Shown here: positions 25,273-39,409 of the stretch, piece after piece
How positions within the stretch are numbered: the stretch's first letter is position 1
Layout: each line of letters starts with the position of its first letter
Assembly (NCBI RefSeq): GCF_016863275.1
Contig: NZ_BOOO01000016.1
Location: 186,001 to 250,000, forward strand
Direction of reading: 5' to 3'
DNA from: Planotetraspora mira
GTDB taxonomy: Bacteria > Actinomycetota > Actinomycetes > Streptosporangiales > Streptosporangiaceae
DNA: 64,000 nucleotides
Translations under genes and position numbers: made by a program
Notes under the pieces: generated by a model
Databases searched by the model: none
What the model saw: the letters and a program-made list of their open reading frames with translations, nothing else
What the model was told of the DNA's origin: nothing

Positions 25273-25972
25273 GCACCCGGCCGATCCGAGCGCCACTGAT
25301 CTTGTATCCGACACCGAACACCGTCAGCAGGCGGGCCGGCCGGCCCGGGTCGGGCTCGATCTTCTTACGGAGATTGCGGATGTGCACGTCGACGGTCCGC
25401 TCGGTGCTGTGCCGATCGACGTTGCCGGCCCGCTCCAGCAGTTGCTGACGGGTGAACACGCGACCCGGGTGGGCCGCCATCGCGGCGAGCATCTCGAACT
25501 CGCCGGGAGTGCACTCGACGAGCCGGCCGCCGGCGCGGACCTCGCGGCGCGCGGGGTCGACCGTCAACTCGCCGACCCGGAACACGCCGTCGTCGGCGAC
25601 CGGCGGCCGCCCGACCCGGCGCAGCAGGGTACGGATCCGGGCCACCAGTTCGCGCGGGCTGTAGGGCTTGGTGAGGTAGTCGTCGGCGCCGAGTTCCAGA
25701 CCGAGCAGCAGGTCGTCCTCGGTCGAGCGGGCGGTCAGCATCAGCACGAGCACGTCCGACTCGCGCCGCAGCACGCGGCACACCTCCAGGCCGTCGGTCC
25801 CGGGCATCATCACGTCCAGGACGACGAGATCGGGCCGGTTCCGGCGTACCTCGTCGATCGCGGCCTGCCCGTCGCGCACGATCGTGGTCGAGTGGCCGTC
25901 CTGCTCCAGATAGCGACGGAGCACCTCGGCATGCAACTCGTTGTCCTCTGCGATGAGGACCCGCGTGACCAC
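25262..25972 (-). CDS. OmpR-family response regulator
   Basis: Protein of 236 residues from GTG 25972. The receiver domain has EDN, the phosphoacceptor in LVVLDVMMPG and KPYSPRE. The winged helix has CTPGEFEMLAAMAAHPG and the VFGVGYKI end. No ribosome site precedes the GTG, but a good promoter (TTGTCA, 18 bases, TACTGT) ends about seven bases upstream, so a leaderless mRNA is likely. This supports 25972 over the upstream ATG 26017. It is first in an operon with the kinase and divergent from the lipoprotein/transporter operon. Confidence 0.9.
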   Translation of the reverse strand: MVTRVLIAEDNELHAEVLRRYLEQDGHSTTIVRDGQAAIDEVRRNRPDLVVLDVMMPGTDGLEVCRVLRRESDVLVLMLTARSTEDDLLLGLELGADDYLTKPYSPRELVARIRTLLRRVGRPPVADDGVFRVGELTVDPARREVRAGGRLVECTPGEFEMLAAMAAHPGRVFTRQQLLERAGNVDRHSTERTVDVHIRNLRKKIEPDPGRPARLLTVFGVGYKISGARIGRVHGA

Positions 25973-25978
25973 CGCATC

Positions 25979-26008
25979 ACAGTAGAAGCGGTTCGCGAAT
26001 CCTGACAA
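25979..26008 (-). promoter_or_regulatory. Promoter of response regulator/kinase operon
   Basis: On the minus strand, TTGTCA (26008-26003), an 18-base spacer and TACTGT (25984-25979). Transcription would begin at or next to the GTG start at 25972, implying leaderless translation. Confidence 0.5.
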
Positions 26009-26040
26009 ATTCTTCACATCTGTCCGAAATTCTCACCGGC

Positions 26041-26625
26041 ATGTCTCCTGTGATTCGCCGGCCGGGCGTCCAGAACCGCCTCGCGCTCGTCGTGGCGGCG
26101 GCCATGTGCCTGCTCGCGGCGTGCGGCGGCCACTCCGGCACCGCCGAGGACCCGGCTGTCGCCTCGATCCCCAGATCGGCCGCACCGAGCGGCGCGGCCG
26201 ACCCCGTCGCCCACGCCTCCGCCTCCGCCTCCGCCGAACGGCCGCTGATCCGGGCCGACACGTCCGATGAGGAGTTCAATCGGCTGTGGCAGCTCTACTA
26301 CGGCTGTCTGAGGGACGAGGGCATTCCGACGCTGAACCAGAACGGCCACCTGAAGCCGATGGACGACGGCGGCCCGAAGTACGCGCCGCAACGCGAAGCG
26401 TGCGCGCCCAAGCAGCCGGAGGACTACAAGGACCGGCTGGCCCGCACCGATCCGAGTGAGTACCAGGACCGGTTCAGAGCGTGGATCGAATGCATGCGGT
26501 CCAAGGGCATGAAGGTGTCGCCCGCCAAGGGGGGCGGGTTCCAGTTCGACGACGACAGTCGAATGACCGAGGAGGCCTTCAGGATCTCCGACGAGTGCGA
26601 GGCCGAGGCGTTCGGTGGGAAGTAG
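26041..26625 (+). CDS. Lipoprotein with paired CxRxxG motifs
   Basis: Protein of 194 residues. The lipoprotein signal ends in the lipobox LLAAC (Cys28) and is followed by an Ala/Ser-rich linker. The folded part carries CLRDEGIP at 89, Cys121, CMRSKGMK at 151 and Cys186. This Cys-Met/Leu-Arg-x-x-Gly pattern is common in actinobacterial exported proteins encoded beside adaptor/ABC genes. The same motif occurs twice in the sensor domain of the divergent kinase, hinting at a shared fold and ligand. First gene of a four-gene operon with an adaptor, ATPase and permease. Confidence 0.8.
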   Translation: MSPVIRRPGVQNRLALVVAAAMCLLAACGGHSGTAEDPAVASIPRSAAPSGAADPVAHASASASAERPLIRADTSDEEFNRLWQLYYGCLRDEGIPTLNQNGHLKPMDDGGPKYAPQREACAPKQPEDYKDRLARTDPSEYQDRFRAWIECMRSKGMKVSPAKGGGFQFDDDSRMTEEAFRISDECEAEAFGGK

Positions 26626-27826
26626 CAGTGCACGGCGGCTGACGGCCGTCGCCGCCGTCGTGGCCCTGGGCGCCGCCGTCGCGGGGATCCTGCTGCTCCG
26701 CAGCGCCGGTGACGAGCCGGCCGGACCGAGGACGGGCGGCGGCACGGTGCACACCGTGGCGGTCACCCGTACCGACCTGGCCGCCACGACGACGCTGCCG
26801 GGCGCGCTCGGGTATGGCGTCGAGCGGCCGGTCGCGGGTGGCGGCGGACGGGTCACGTGGTTGCCGAAGTCCGGTGCGGTCGTGTCGCGGGGCAGGCAAC
26901 TGTTCCGCGTGGACGACAGGCCCGTCGTCCTGTTCTACGGCGGAACGCCGCTGTTCCGCCGTCTCGACACCCCCGGAATCGTGGGGCGGGACGTGAAGGT
27001 GGTGGCCGACAACCTGAGGGCACTCGGGTACGACATCGGCCCACAGCCGGCGGTCGGCGCCACGGTCACACGGCCGGCAGGCGGCGGCCACTCGTCTCCC
27101 CCGGCGGCCGGCGCCACGACTGTGCAACCGGACGCCACCGGCTCGGAACCGGGGAACGCCTCGCCGCCACCGCAGACGACGCCGGTCAAGGTCAGGAAGG
27201 GCGACGCGGTGCTCACCACGTCGCTGATCGGCGCGATCCGGCGCTGGCAGGGCAAGGCGGGTCTGCCCCCGTCGGGTGTGCTCGACGCCGGGGACGTGGT
27301 CGTGCTGCCGCACAAGGTCCGGGTCGGCGCGGTCACGGCCCACCTCGGCGACGAGGCCGCCGCTCCGGTGGTGTCGGTCACGCCGACCACGAAGGTCGTG
27401 ACCGTCCAGGCGCAGCCCCTTGAAGCGGAGTCGATCCGATCGGCGGGCAAGGCGACGGTCACCCTGCCGGACGGCGCCACCACTCGCGGCACCGTGACGA
27501 GCGTCGGCAGAATCGCCGAGACCCCGCAGGGCGGCGCCGGTCCGAACGACCAGCCGGAGCTGACCGCGACCGTGAGGATCGACGATCCGGCCAAGGTGCG
27601 GCGCCTGGACGCCGCGCCCGTGCAGGTGGAGTTCACCGGCGAGGTCAGGCGCGGAGTCCTCGCGGTCCCGGTCGGCGCGCTGCTGGCCTTGAGCGAAGGC
27701 GGCTACGGCCTCCAGACCGACGGAGGCGACCTGGTCGCGGTCACCACCGGCCTGTTCGTCAAAGGCATGGTCGAGATCCGTGGGACCGGCATCGCCGAGG
27801 GCACGCGGGTGGTGACGACGTCATGA
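26615..27826 (+). CDS. Periplasmic adaptor (HlyD-like) with peptidoglycan-binding-like domain
   Basis: Protein of 403 residues. A basic start and a single membrane helix ([18 protein letters not shown]) anchor it. A lipoyl-type region ([20 protein letters not shown]) is followed by a peptidoglycan-binding-like domain ([35 protein letters not shown]), a Thr/Pro linker and a beta-barrel. It should link the MacB-like permease to the wall side. GTG 26615 has GAGG at 6 bases and overlaps the lipoprotein stop by 11 bases; the 3' end overlaps the ATPase gene (ATGA). Confidence 0.82.
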   Translation: MGSSSARRLTAVAAVVALGAAVAGILLLRSAGDEPAGPRTGGGTVHTVAVTRTDLAATTTLPGALGYGVERPVAGGGGRVTWLPKSGAVVSRGRQLFRVDDRPVVLFYGGTPLFRRLDTPGIVGRDVKVVADNLRALGYDIGPQPAVGATVTRPAGGGHSSPPAAGATTVQPDATGSEPGNASPPPQTTPVKVRKGDAVLTTSLIGAIRRWQGKAGLPPSGVLDAGDVVVLPHKVRVGAVTAHLGDEAAAPVVSVTPTTKVVTVQAQPLEAESIRSAGKATVTLPDGATTRGTVTSVGRIAETPQGGAGPNDQPELTATVRIDDPAKVRRLDAAPVQVEFTGEVRRGVLAVPVGALLALSEGGYGLQTDGGDLVAVTTGLFVKGMVEIRGTGIAEGTRVVTTS

Positions 27827-28509
27827 GCCCGGTTCTCGCCGTCCGCGACGCGGTGATGGCCTACCCCGGTGGCGTGCGGGCCCTCGACGGCGTGTCGCTG
27901 ACCATCGAGGCCGGCGAACTGGTCGGCATCGTGGGTCCGTCCGGATCCGGGAAATCCACGCTCCTCAACATCATGGGGACTCTCGACCGGCCGACCGGCG
28001 GCACCGTGGAGATCGGCGGGCAGGACATCCGCGACCTGCCGGACCGCAGGGTTTCGGCACTGCGCGGCCGTTGGCTGGGCTTCGTGTTCCAGCAGTTCCA
28101 CCTGACCGACGGGCTCAGCGCGGCGGAGAACGTGGCCACCGGGCTGCTCTACGCCGGCGTGCCCCGCCGTAAGCGCCGCCCGATGGCGCTGGAGGCGCTC
28201 GACCGGGTCGGGCTGGCCGATCGCGTCGACCACCTGCCCGGCCGGCTCTCCGGCGGCGAGCGGCAGCGGGTCGCGATCGCGCGTGCGCTGGTCAATCAGC
28301 CGGCCGTGGTCCTCGCCGACGAGCCGACCGGCGCTCTGGACACCGCGAACGGCCACGCCGTACTGGATCTGTTGACGAGGCTGAACCGCGAGGGCACCAC
28401 GATCGCGATCATCACGCATGACCGGGACATCGCCGCCCGGCTCCCCCGCCGGGTCGAAGTCCTCGACGGCCGCATCATCGCCGACACACGTCCGGGGCGA
28501 TCCGCATGA
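27823..28509 (+). CDS. ABC transporter ATP-binding protein (MacB/LolD type)
   Basis: Protein of 228 residues. Walker [11 protein letters not shown]-loop [17 protein letters not shown], signature [15 protein letters not shown], Walker [13 protein letters not shown] and the switch His ([11 protein letters not shown]) are all present. It belongs to the MacB/FtsE/LolD class, which drives transmembrane shape change rather than import. It overlaps both neighbours by ATGA, so ATPase, adaptor and permease are made together. Confidence 0.95.
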   Translation: MSPVLAVRDAVMAYPGGVRALDGVSLTIEAGELVGIVGPSGSGKSTLLNIMGTLDRPTGGTVEIGGQDIRDLPDRRVSALRGRWLGFVFQQFHLTDGLSAAENVATGLLYAGVPRRKRRPMALEALDRVGLADRVDHLPGRLSGGERQRVAIARALVNQPAVVLADEPTGALDTANGHAVLDLLTRLNREGTTIAIITHDRDIAARLPRRVEVLDGRIIADTRPGRSA

Positions 28510-29729
28510 ACGATCACGCCTCCCTCGATGCCGGTACCCGCCCGGTCCGGCTCGCCCCGCTGGACCTGCTGGGGCTCGGACTGCTGGGAGTCCGGACCCG
28601 TCCGGCCCGCGCCGCCCTCTCGGCCCTCGGCATCGCCATCGGGATCGCCACGATGATCATCGTCACCGGCGTCCCCGCGTCCAGCGAACGTGCGCTGATG
28701 GACGAGCTGAGCAAGCTCGGGACCAACGTCCTGCAGGCCACGGCGGTCCCGGACGTCGAGCCGCCCGTACAGCTGCCGCCGGAGTCGGTGGACATGGTGG
28801 CCAGAATCGGACCGGTCACGCTTGCCAGCGCCGTCGCCAACACCCACGCGGAGGTCAGCCGCTCCGACCGGAACGGCACCGACGACTTCGCCGGTCTCGC
28901 CGTGCTGGCCAGCAAGACGAACCTGCCGCAAGCCATCAACGCCCGGGTGCGGTCCGGCCGGTTCCTCGACGCGGCGACCGAACGTTTCCCCACCGCCGTG
29001 CTGGGTTCGGTCGCCGCGACCCGGCTGGGGTTCGCCGAGATCCGGCCGGATGAGTCCCCGCCGCAGATCTACATCGGCCACCGCTGGTTCACCGTCATCG
29101 GAATCCTGGAGGTCACGCCGCTCTCACCGGACATCGACCGATCCGTGCTGGTCGGCTGGGACGCGGCCCGCACCCAACTCCGGTTCGACGGTCACCCCAC
29201 CGTCATCTATCTCCAGACGCGCGAGTCCCGCTTGGAGGCCGTCCGCGGCGTCCTCGCCGCGACCATCAATCCGCAGCTTCCCGGAATGGTCCAGGTCAGC
29301 CGGCCGTCCGACGCGCTCGCCGCGAAGCGCGCCGCCCAGAACACGTTCTCCGCGCTGTTCCTGGGACTGGCCGGGGTCGCGCTCCTCGTCGGCGGCATCG
29401 GGGTGGCCAACACCATGGTCATCTCGGTCCTCGAACGACACCGCGAGATCGGCCTCCGGCGGGCGCTCGGCGCGAACCGCGGCCAGATCCGCGGCCAGTT
29501 CCTCACCGAGTCCGTCGTCCTGTCGGGTCTCGGCGGGCTGACCGGAACGCTCCTCGGCGTCCTGGCCACCGTCGGCTACGCCGGCTATCAGCATTGGCCG
29601 GTCGTCATTCCGTACGGCGCTCTCATCAGCGGTCTGGGCGGCGCCGTCGCGATCGGCATGATCGCCGGTGTCTACCCGTCGATCCGGGCCGCCCGGCTCA
29701 CCCCGACGGAGGCCCTGTCGACGACCTGA
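28506..29729 (+). CDS. MacB-like ABC transporter permease
   Basis: Protein of 407 residues. The N-terminal helix ([20 protein letters not shown]) precedes a large extracytoplasmic MacB core. Three C-terminal helices form the FtsX domain ([20 protein letters not shown], then [14 protein letters not shown]). With the ATPase and adaptor it forms a MacAB-type mechanotransmission pump; the substrate may be an antibiotic peptide or an envelope component. Its expression is probably set by the divergent two-component system. Confidence 0.92.
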   Translation: MNDHASLDAGTRPVRLAPLDLLGLGLLGVRTRPARAALSALGIAIGIATMIIVTGVPASSERALMDELSKLGTNVLQATAVPDVEPPVQLPPESVDMVARIGPVTLASAVANTHAEVSRSDRNGTDDFAGLAVLASKTNLPQAINARVRSGRFLDAATERFPTAVLGSVAATRLGFAEIRPDESPPQIYIGHRWFTVIGILEVTPLSPDIDRSVLVGWDAARTQLRFDGHPTVIYLQTRESRLEAVRGVLAATINPQLPGMVQVSRPSDALAAKRAAQNTFSALFLGLAGVALLVGGIGVANTMVISVLERHREIGLRRALGANRGQIRGQFLTESVVLSGLGGLTGTLLGVLATVGYAGYQHWPVVIPYGALISGLGGAVAIGMIAGVYPSIRAARLTPTEALSTT

Positions 29730-29781
29730 CCTCCTCCGGGACCAGGGGCCTTCGCTCGTCGCGGTGTGAGAAGGTGGATCT

Positions 29782-31803
29782 ATGAACCGGCTTGGCGGCG
29801 CTACCTCGCCTTACCTGCTCCAACACGCCGACAACCCGGTCGACTGGTTCCCCTGGGGCGACGAGGCGTTCAAGGAGGCCCGCACCCGCGGCGTCCCTCT
29901 GCTGATCAGCGTCGGCTACTCCGCCTGCCACTGGTGCCACGTCATGGCGCACGAGTCCTTCGAGGACCCCGCGACGGCCGGGCTCATGAACGAGCTGTTC
30001 GTCAACATCAAGGTCGACCGCGAGGAGCGGCCCGACGTCGACGCCGTCTACATGGGCGCCACGCAGGCGATGACCGGACAGGGCGGCTGGCCCATGACCG
30101 TCTTCGCCACCCCCGAGGGGGCTCCGTTCTACGCGGGCACCTACTTCCCGCGTGCCCGCTTCCAGCAGCTTCTGCGGGGCGTCTCCCAGGCCTGGAGCGA
30201 GGACAGGGAGGCCGTCGTCGCGCAGGGGGCGAACGTGGTCGCGGCGCTCAACGAGCGCGCGGGGCTCCCCTCGGGGAGGCTCCCCGCGGCTCCGGTGCTG
30301 GAGGCCGCGGTCCGCAACCTCGCCGAGAGCTTCGATCCGCGCAGGGGAGGCTTCGGCGGCGCGCCCAAGTTCCCCCCGTCCATGGTCCTGGAGTTCCTCC
30401 TCAGGCACGGCACCTCCGACGCCCTCGCCATGGCCGGCAAGACGATGGACGCCATGGCCAGGGGCGGCATCTACGACCAGCTCGCCGGAGGCTTCGCGCG
30501 CTACTCGGTGGACGCCGACTGGGTGATCCCCCACTTCGAGAAGATGCTCTACGACAACGCCCTGCTCCTGCGGGTCTACACGCACTGGTGGCGCTCCACC
30601 GGGTCGGTGCTCGCCCGGCGGATCGCTCTGGAGACCGCCGACTGGCTGCTGCGCGAGATGCGCACGCCCGAGGGAGGCTTCGCCTCGGCCCTGGACGCCG
30701 ACAGCGCGGGCTCCGACGGCTCACACGGAGAGGGCCTGTTCTACGTCTGGACCCCCGAGCAGCTCCGTGACGTGCTCGGTGACGACGACGGAGCCTGGGC
30801 CACATCGCTCTTCGAGGTGACCGGCACGTTCGAGCACGGCATGTCCGTGCTCCAGCTTCTCGCCGACCCCGATGACGACGCCCGGTTCGACCGGGTCCGT
30901 ACGGCACTGCTCGCGGCCCGTGAGCAACGGCCGCGGCCGGGGCGGGACGACAAGGTCGTCGCCTCCTGGAACGGCCTGGCCGTGTCGGCCCTCGCCGAGG
31001 CCGGCGCCCTGTTCGACCGTCCCGATCTGGTGGAGGCCGCGCGGGCGGCCGCCGTACTGCTCGACGACCTGCACGGCGCGCAGGACGCCCTCGTGGACGC
31101 GTCCGGGGGCTCCGCCGTGGAGGGACCGGTGCGGCTGCGACGGACCTCGCGTGACGGGCGGGCCGGCGCCAACGCGGGCGTGCTCGAGGACTACGCGAAC
31201 GTGGCGGAGGGGTTCCTCGTGCTCTTCGGCGTGACCGGGGAGACGCGCTGGTTCCATCGCGCGGGCGGCCTGCTGGAGACGTTGCTCGCGCGGTTCCCCG
31301 ACGGCTCGGGCGGCTTCTTCGACTCCCCCGACGACGGCGAACGGCTGTTCCAGCGACCGCAGGATCCGACCGACAACGCCACGCCGTCCGGTCAGTTCGC
31401 CGCGGCGGGAGCGCTGCTGTCCTATGCCGCGCTCACCGGATCCGCCCGGCACAGGGAGGCGGCCGAGGCGGCTCTCGGCACCGTCTCCGTGCTGGCGGCC
31501 CAGTACGCCAGGTTCGCCGGGTGGGGCCTCGCGGTGACGGAGGGCACGCTGAACGGTCCGGTCGAGGTGGCCGTCGTCGGTCCCGCCGATGATCCGCGCA
31601 CGAAGGCCCTGCATCGGGCCGCCCTGATGTCGGGCGTGCCGGGCCTCGTCGTCGCGCTCGGGCCCGGGGGGACCGCGGACGTCCCGCTGCTGGAAGGCCG
31701 CGGGTTGGTCGGCGGCGAGCCGGCGGCCTACGTGTGCCGCGGCTTCGCCTGCCGGGCTCCGGTCACCACTCCCGCGGAGTTGCGCGCCCAGTTGTCGGCG
31801 TGA
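29782..31803 (+). CDS. DUF255 thioredoxin-domain protein (YyaL/SSP411 family)
   Basis: Protein of 673 residues. The N-terminal thioredoxin-like domain has [13 protein letters not shown] and the redox-type site [17 protein letters not shown]. The rest is an alpha/alpha six-hairpin barrel like glycoside hydrolases ([30 protein letters not shown]). The biochemical role is unknown across the family. The gene sits where Rv1084 does relative to mca in mycobacteria but is here separated from it by the two-component/transporter insert. ATG 29782 begins the conserved [14 protein letters not shown] motif. Confidence 0.92.
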   Translation: MNRLGGATSPYLLQHADNPVDWFPWGDEAFKEARTRGVPLLISVGYSACHWCHVMAHESFEDPATAGLMNELFVNIKVDREERPDVDAVYMGATQAMTGQGGWPMTVFATPEGAPFYAGTYFPRARFQQLLRGVSQAWSEDREAVVAQGANVVAALNERAGLPSGRLPAAPVLEAAVRNLAESFDPRRGGFGGAPKFPPSMVLEFLLRHGTSDALAMAGKTMDAMARGGIYDQLAGGFARYSVDADWVIPHFEKMLYDNALLLRVYTHWWRSTGSVLARRIALETADWLLREMRTPEGGFASALDADSAGSDGSHGEGLFYVWTPEQLRDVLGDDDGAWATSLFEVTGTFEHGMSVLQLLADPDDDARFDRVRTALLAAREQRPRPGRDDKVVASWNGLAVSALAEAGALFDRPDLVEAARAAAVLLDDLHGAQDALVDASGGSAVEGPVRLRRTSRDGRAGANAGVLEDYANVAEGFLVLFGVTGETRWFHRAGGLLETLLARFPDGSGGFFDSPDDGERLFQRPQDPTDNATPSGQFAAAGALLSYAALTGSARHREAAEAALGTVSVLAAQYARFAGWGLAVTEGTLNGPVEVAVVGPADDPRTKALHRAALMSGVPGLVVALGPGGTADVPLLEGRGLVGGEPAAYVCRGFACRAPVTTPAELRAQLSA

Positions 31804-31810
31804 CCGGCCG

Positions 31811-35856
<4,046 letters not shown>

Positions 35857-35942
35857 AGATCATGCGGTAGCGGGCGGCGGGGGAAAAGCCGGATCGTCGG
35901 TGCCTGACCTGGGAACCCACCTCACGTAAGGTGGCTCGACAT

Positions 35943-37412
35943 ATGGCTGCTCTTCATTCGGCGACCCCGCCGCGCCGCCCCATGAGAAGACTCCTGCGAC
36001 CGCTGTCGCTGGGGGTCGCGTTGTCCCTCGCCCTGCCTCTCGCGGGCGTCTCTGCGGCGTGCTCCGCCTCCGAGGGCGCGGTGGGCGGCGCGGCGCCGGG
36101 AAGCGGCACCCAGGGAGCCTCCGGGATCGGCGACCCCGACTTCCCCGAGGACGGCAACGGCGGCTACGACGTCGAGCACTACGGGCTCAAGCTCTCCTAC
36201 GACCCCGGTTCCAGGCGCCTGTCGGGCAGCGCGACCGTGCGGGCGAGAGCCGTACAGGATCTGACGGCCTTCGACCTCGACCTGCACGGGCTCACGGTGA
36301 GCCAGGTCACCGTCGACGGCGCCGCCGCCCGGTTCGGCCGGCGCGACGACGAGCTGACGATCTCCCCGGTGGCACGGATCGCCAAGAACGCGCGTTTCGA
36401 CGTCACCGTCGACTACGCCGGGGTGCCCGATCCGATCCGCAACTACGCCAACCTGGGGACCTACGGGTTCATCGCGACGCCGGACGGCTCGTTCGTCACC
36501 TGCGAGCCCAACGGGGCCAAGACCTGGTTCCCCTCGAACGACCACCCGTCCGACAAGGCCACGTACGCCTTCGAGATCACGGTGCCCGCGGGGGTCACCG
36601 CGATCGCGAACGGCGAACTCGCCGGAACGCCCGTGACGAGCGATGGCAGAACCACGTTCGTGTGGCGGGAGAGGCACCCGATGGCCTCCTACCTCGCGAC
36701 GATGACGACCGGCAGGTTCGAGACGCGCACGGGGGAGAGCGCCGCCGGCACCCCCATCTACGCGGCCGTCGACCCCGCGTTCCACGGCTCGCTGGACACC
36801 CTCTATACGAAGACCGGGCAGATCACCGATTACTGGTCGACCGTCTTCGGCCCCTACCCGTTCTCCTCGACCGGGGCCGTGGTGGACGACTACGCCGCCG
36901 GCTACGCGCTGGAGAACCAGACCAAGCCGATCTACGGAGGGTTCGCCCCGGACTCGGGGGTCATGGCCCACGAACTGGCCCACCAGTGGTTCGGCGACAG
37001 CGTGAGCATCACCCGCTGGAAGGACCTGTGGCTGAACGAGGGCTTCGCCACCTACGCCGAGTGGCTGTGGTCGGAGCACGAGGGCGGCTCGACGGCCGAC
37101 ACGGTCTTCCGCAACTACTACGCGAAGACCGCCGACTCCATGTGGAGCTACCCGCCGGGCCGGGCCCAGCGCGCCGACCTGTTCAACGGCTCGGTGTACA
37201 CGCGGGGGGCCATGACCCTGCACGCGCTGCGCAGGGAGATCGGCGACGCGACCTTCTTCGCTCTGATCAAGAAGTGGACCGCTTCCCACCAGTACGGCAA
37301 CGCCACCACCGAGCAGTTCGTCGGCCTGGCCGAGCAGATGTCCGGAAAGGATCTGTCCGGCCTCTTCGACGCGTGGCTGTTCCAGCCCAGGCGGCCCGCC
37401 GCGGTGGCCTGA
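35943..37412 (+). CDS. M1-family zinc metallopeptidase, lipoprotein
   Basis: Protein of about 489 residues. The N-terminal signal ends in the lipobox-like GVSAAC, so the enzyme is probably tethered outside the membrane. The zinc site HELAHQWFGD with the downstream Glu in LWLNEGFATYAEWLW and the exopeptidase region YALENQTKP mark an aminopeptidase N-type fold. It is much shorter than full aminopeptidase N, lacking the C-terminal helical domain. ATG 35943 has AAGGTGG upstream; ATG 35982 would give a more typical lipoprotein signal. Confidence 0.88.
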   Translation: MAALHSATPPRRPMRRLLRPLSLGVALSLALPLAGVSAACSASEGAVGGAAPGSGTQGASGIGDPDFPEDGNGGYDVEHYGLKLSYDPGSRRLSGSATVRARAVQDLTAFDLDLHGLTVSQVTVDGAAARFGRRDDELTISPVARIAKNARFDVTVDYAGVPDPIRNYANLGTYGFIATPDGSFVTCEPNGAKTWFPSNDHPSDKATYAFEITVPAGVTAIANGELAGTPVTSDGRTTFVWRERHPMASYLATMTTGRFETRTGESAAGTPIYAAVDPAFHGSLDTLYTKTGQITDYWSTVFGPYPFSSTGAVVDDYAAGYALENQTKPIYGGFAPDSGVMAHELAHQWFGDSVSITRWKDLWLNEGFATYAEWLWSEHEGGSTADTVFRNYYAKTADSMWSYPPGRAQRADLFNGSVYTRGAMTLHALRREIGDATFFALIKKWTASHQYGNATTEQFVGLAEQMSGKDLSGLFDAWLFQPRRPAAVA

Positions 37413-37479
37413 GCGAGGCCGTGGTGACCTGAGCGATGCCGCGGTGACCACCTGAGCGAGGCCGCGCCGACCTGAGAGA

Positions 37480-38694
37480 TCAGGAGAAGATCAGCTTGTG
37501 CCCGTCGCGCCTAAGCGCGCCCAGCACCTCGTCGCAGTGCGCCGGCCCTCTGGTCTCCAACTGCAGCAGGACCTCGACCTCGTCGAGGTGGAGGCGGGCG
37601 CCCATCCGTTCGTGCACCACGTCGAGCACGTTGACGCCGAGGTCCGCCAGCCTGCCGAGGAGCGACGCGAGCGCGCCGGGACGGTCGGTCAGCCGGATGC
37701 GGAACGCGAGATAACGCCCGGCCGCCGCGAGGCCGTGCCTGAGCACGCGGGCCAGCAGCAGGGGGTCGATGTTCCCGCCGGAGAGCACCACGACGACGGG
37801 CGGCTCGAACGCGTGCGGTTGGTCGAGCAGCGCCGCCACCCCGGCGACGCCCGCGGGCTCGACGACCAGCTTCGAGCGCTCCAGGCACAGCAGGAGAGCA
37901 CGCGACAGGGACTCCTCGGAGACCGTCACCACCCTGTCGACCAGATAGTGGATCAGCTCGAACGGCAACTCGCCCGGACGCCCGACCGCGATCCCGTCCG
38001 CCATCGTGGACGCGGGCTCCACCATCACCGGATGCCCGGCCGCGAGCGACTCCGGATAGGCGGCCGCCCGTTCCGCCTGGACGCCGACCACCCGGATCCC
38101 CGGCCGTTGCGACTTCACCGCGAGCGCCACGCCGGCGGCCAGGCCGCCACCGCCGATCGGGAGCACGATCGTGGCCGCCTCCGGCAGTTGCTCCAGGATC
38201 TCCAGGCCGACCGTGCCCTGACCTGCGACGATGTCCGGGTGGTCAAACGGGTGGATGAACAGCGCGCCGGTCTTCTCCGCGTGCTCCTGCGCCGCCTGCA
38301 GCGCCACATCGACCGTGTGCCCCGCGAAGACGACGTCCGCGCCGTACGCCCGGGTGGCCTCCACCTTGGGCAGCGGCGCGCCCTCAGGCATGTAGACGGT
38401 CGACTTGGCACCGAGCAGCCCGGAGCCGAGCGCCACTCCCTGGGCGTGGTTGCCGGCGCTCGCGGCCACGACCCCGCGCGCCCGCTCCTCGTCGGTCAGC
38501 CGCGCGATGCGCACGTAGGCGCCCCGGACCTTGAACGACCCGGCCCGCTGGAGGTTCTCGCACTTGAGATAGACCGGCCCGCCGACCGTCTCGGAAAGGA
38601 CGCGCGAGTGCACCACCGGAGTGTGCGCGATCACGTCGTCGAGGACCTCGCGCGCGGCGACGACGTCGTCGAACGTCATCTGTGGGACAGCCAT
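37480..38694 (-). CDS. ilvA: Threonine ammonia-lyase with ACT domain
   Basis: Protein of 404 residues, PLP-dependent fold II. The Lys is in GSFKVRGAYVR, with ASAGNHAQGVALG and the phosphate loop LPIGGGGLAAGVAL. One C-terminal ACT domain (FRIRLTDRPGALASLLGRLA) makes it the ~400-residue actinobacterial/catabolic class rather than the long biosynthetic form with two ACT-like domains. It deaminates threonine to 2-oxobutyrate for isoleucine. ATG 38694 follows AAGGA. The LysE exporter gene precedes it on the same strand by 27 bases, so they may be co-transcribed. Confidence 0.93.
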   Translation of the reverse strand: MAVPQMTFDDVVAAREVLDDVIAHTPVVHSRVLSETVGGPVYLKCENLQRAGSFKVRGAYVRIARLTDEERARGVVAASAGNHAQGVALGSGLLGAKSTVYMPEGAPLPKVEATRAYGADVVFAGHTVDVALQAAQEHAEKTGALFIHPFDHPDIVAGQGTVGLEILEQLPEAATIVLPIGGGGLAAGVALAVKSQRPGIRVVGVQAERAAAYPESLAAGHPVMVEPASTMADGIAVGRPGELPFELIHYLVDRVVTVSEESLSRALLLCLERSKLVVEPAGVAGVAALLDQPHAFEPPVVVVLSGGNIDPLLLARVLRHGLAAAGRYLAFRIRLTDRPGALASLLGRLADLGVNVLDVVHERMGARLHLDEVEVLLQLETRGPAHCDEVLGALRRDGHKLIFS

Positions 38695-38721
38695 GCCGCC
38701 CATCCTTTCGTACGGCGCCGC

Positions 38722-39369
38722 TTACGGCGTTGCGATCACGGCCCGCGAACGGTCGGTGGCGAGCTTGAGCGCGAAGGCGCCCAGCATGGTGCCCATGACG
38801 TACCGCTGGAAGCGCAGCCAGGTCGGCCGCGTGCCGAGGAACGCCGCGAGACTTCCCGCGGTCAGCACGATGAGCGTGTTGACCGCCATGCTGATCACGA
38901 TCTGCACGGTCCCCAGCAGGAAACTCTGCGTCATCACGTCACCCGCTGAGGGGTCGATGAACTGCGGCAGCAGTGACATGTACATCACGGCCGCCTTGGG
39001 GTTGAGCAGGTTGGTGACGAGCCCCATCATGAACAGCTTCCGGGGCGGGTCCGGCTTGAGCGCCTTCGGCTGGAAGACCGACGTGCCGCCCGGCTTGAGG
39101 GTCTTCCACGCCAGGTAGAGCAGGTAGCCCGCACCGGCCAGCTTGATCGCGACGTACGCCTCGGGGACCAGGGCGAACACCGCCGTCAGCCCGAAACAGG
39201 TGGCCGCCAGATAGGCGAGGAAGCCCACGGCGACACCGGTCAGGGAGACCAGCCCCGCCCGCCGTCCCTGCGTGATCGAACGCGAGACCAGATAGACCAT
39301 GTTCGGCCCGGGCGTCAGGACCATGCCCAACGCCACGAGCGTGATTCCCGCTAATGCCCCGAGACTCAT
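38722..39369 (-). CDS. LysE/RhtB-family amino acid exporter
   Basis: Protein of 215 residues with about six hydrophobic segments. The family start motif MVLTPGPNMVYLVSRSITQG and the central LVTNLLNPKAAVMYMSLLP are clear. These proteins export amino acids such as threonine or homoserine. The position just upstream of ilvA (27-base gap, same strand) suggests relief of threonine or branched-chain overflow. Confidence 0.92.
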   Translation of the reverse strand: MSLGALAGITLVALGMVLTPGPNMVYLVSRSITQGRRAGLVSLTGVAVGFLAYLAATCFGLTAVFALVPEAYVAIKLAGAGYLLYLAWKTLKPGGTSVFQPKALKPDPPRKLFMMGLVTNLLNPKAAVMYMSLLPQFIDPSAGDVMTQSFLLGTVQIVISMAVNTLIVLTAGSLAAFLGTRPTWLRFQRYVMGTMLGAFALKLATDRSRAVIATP

Positions 39370-39409
39370 GCGAGTCGCCCTTCACCCGTCGGACCAGCCG
39401 TCACACAGG

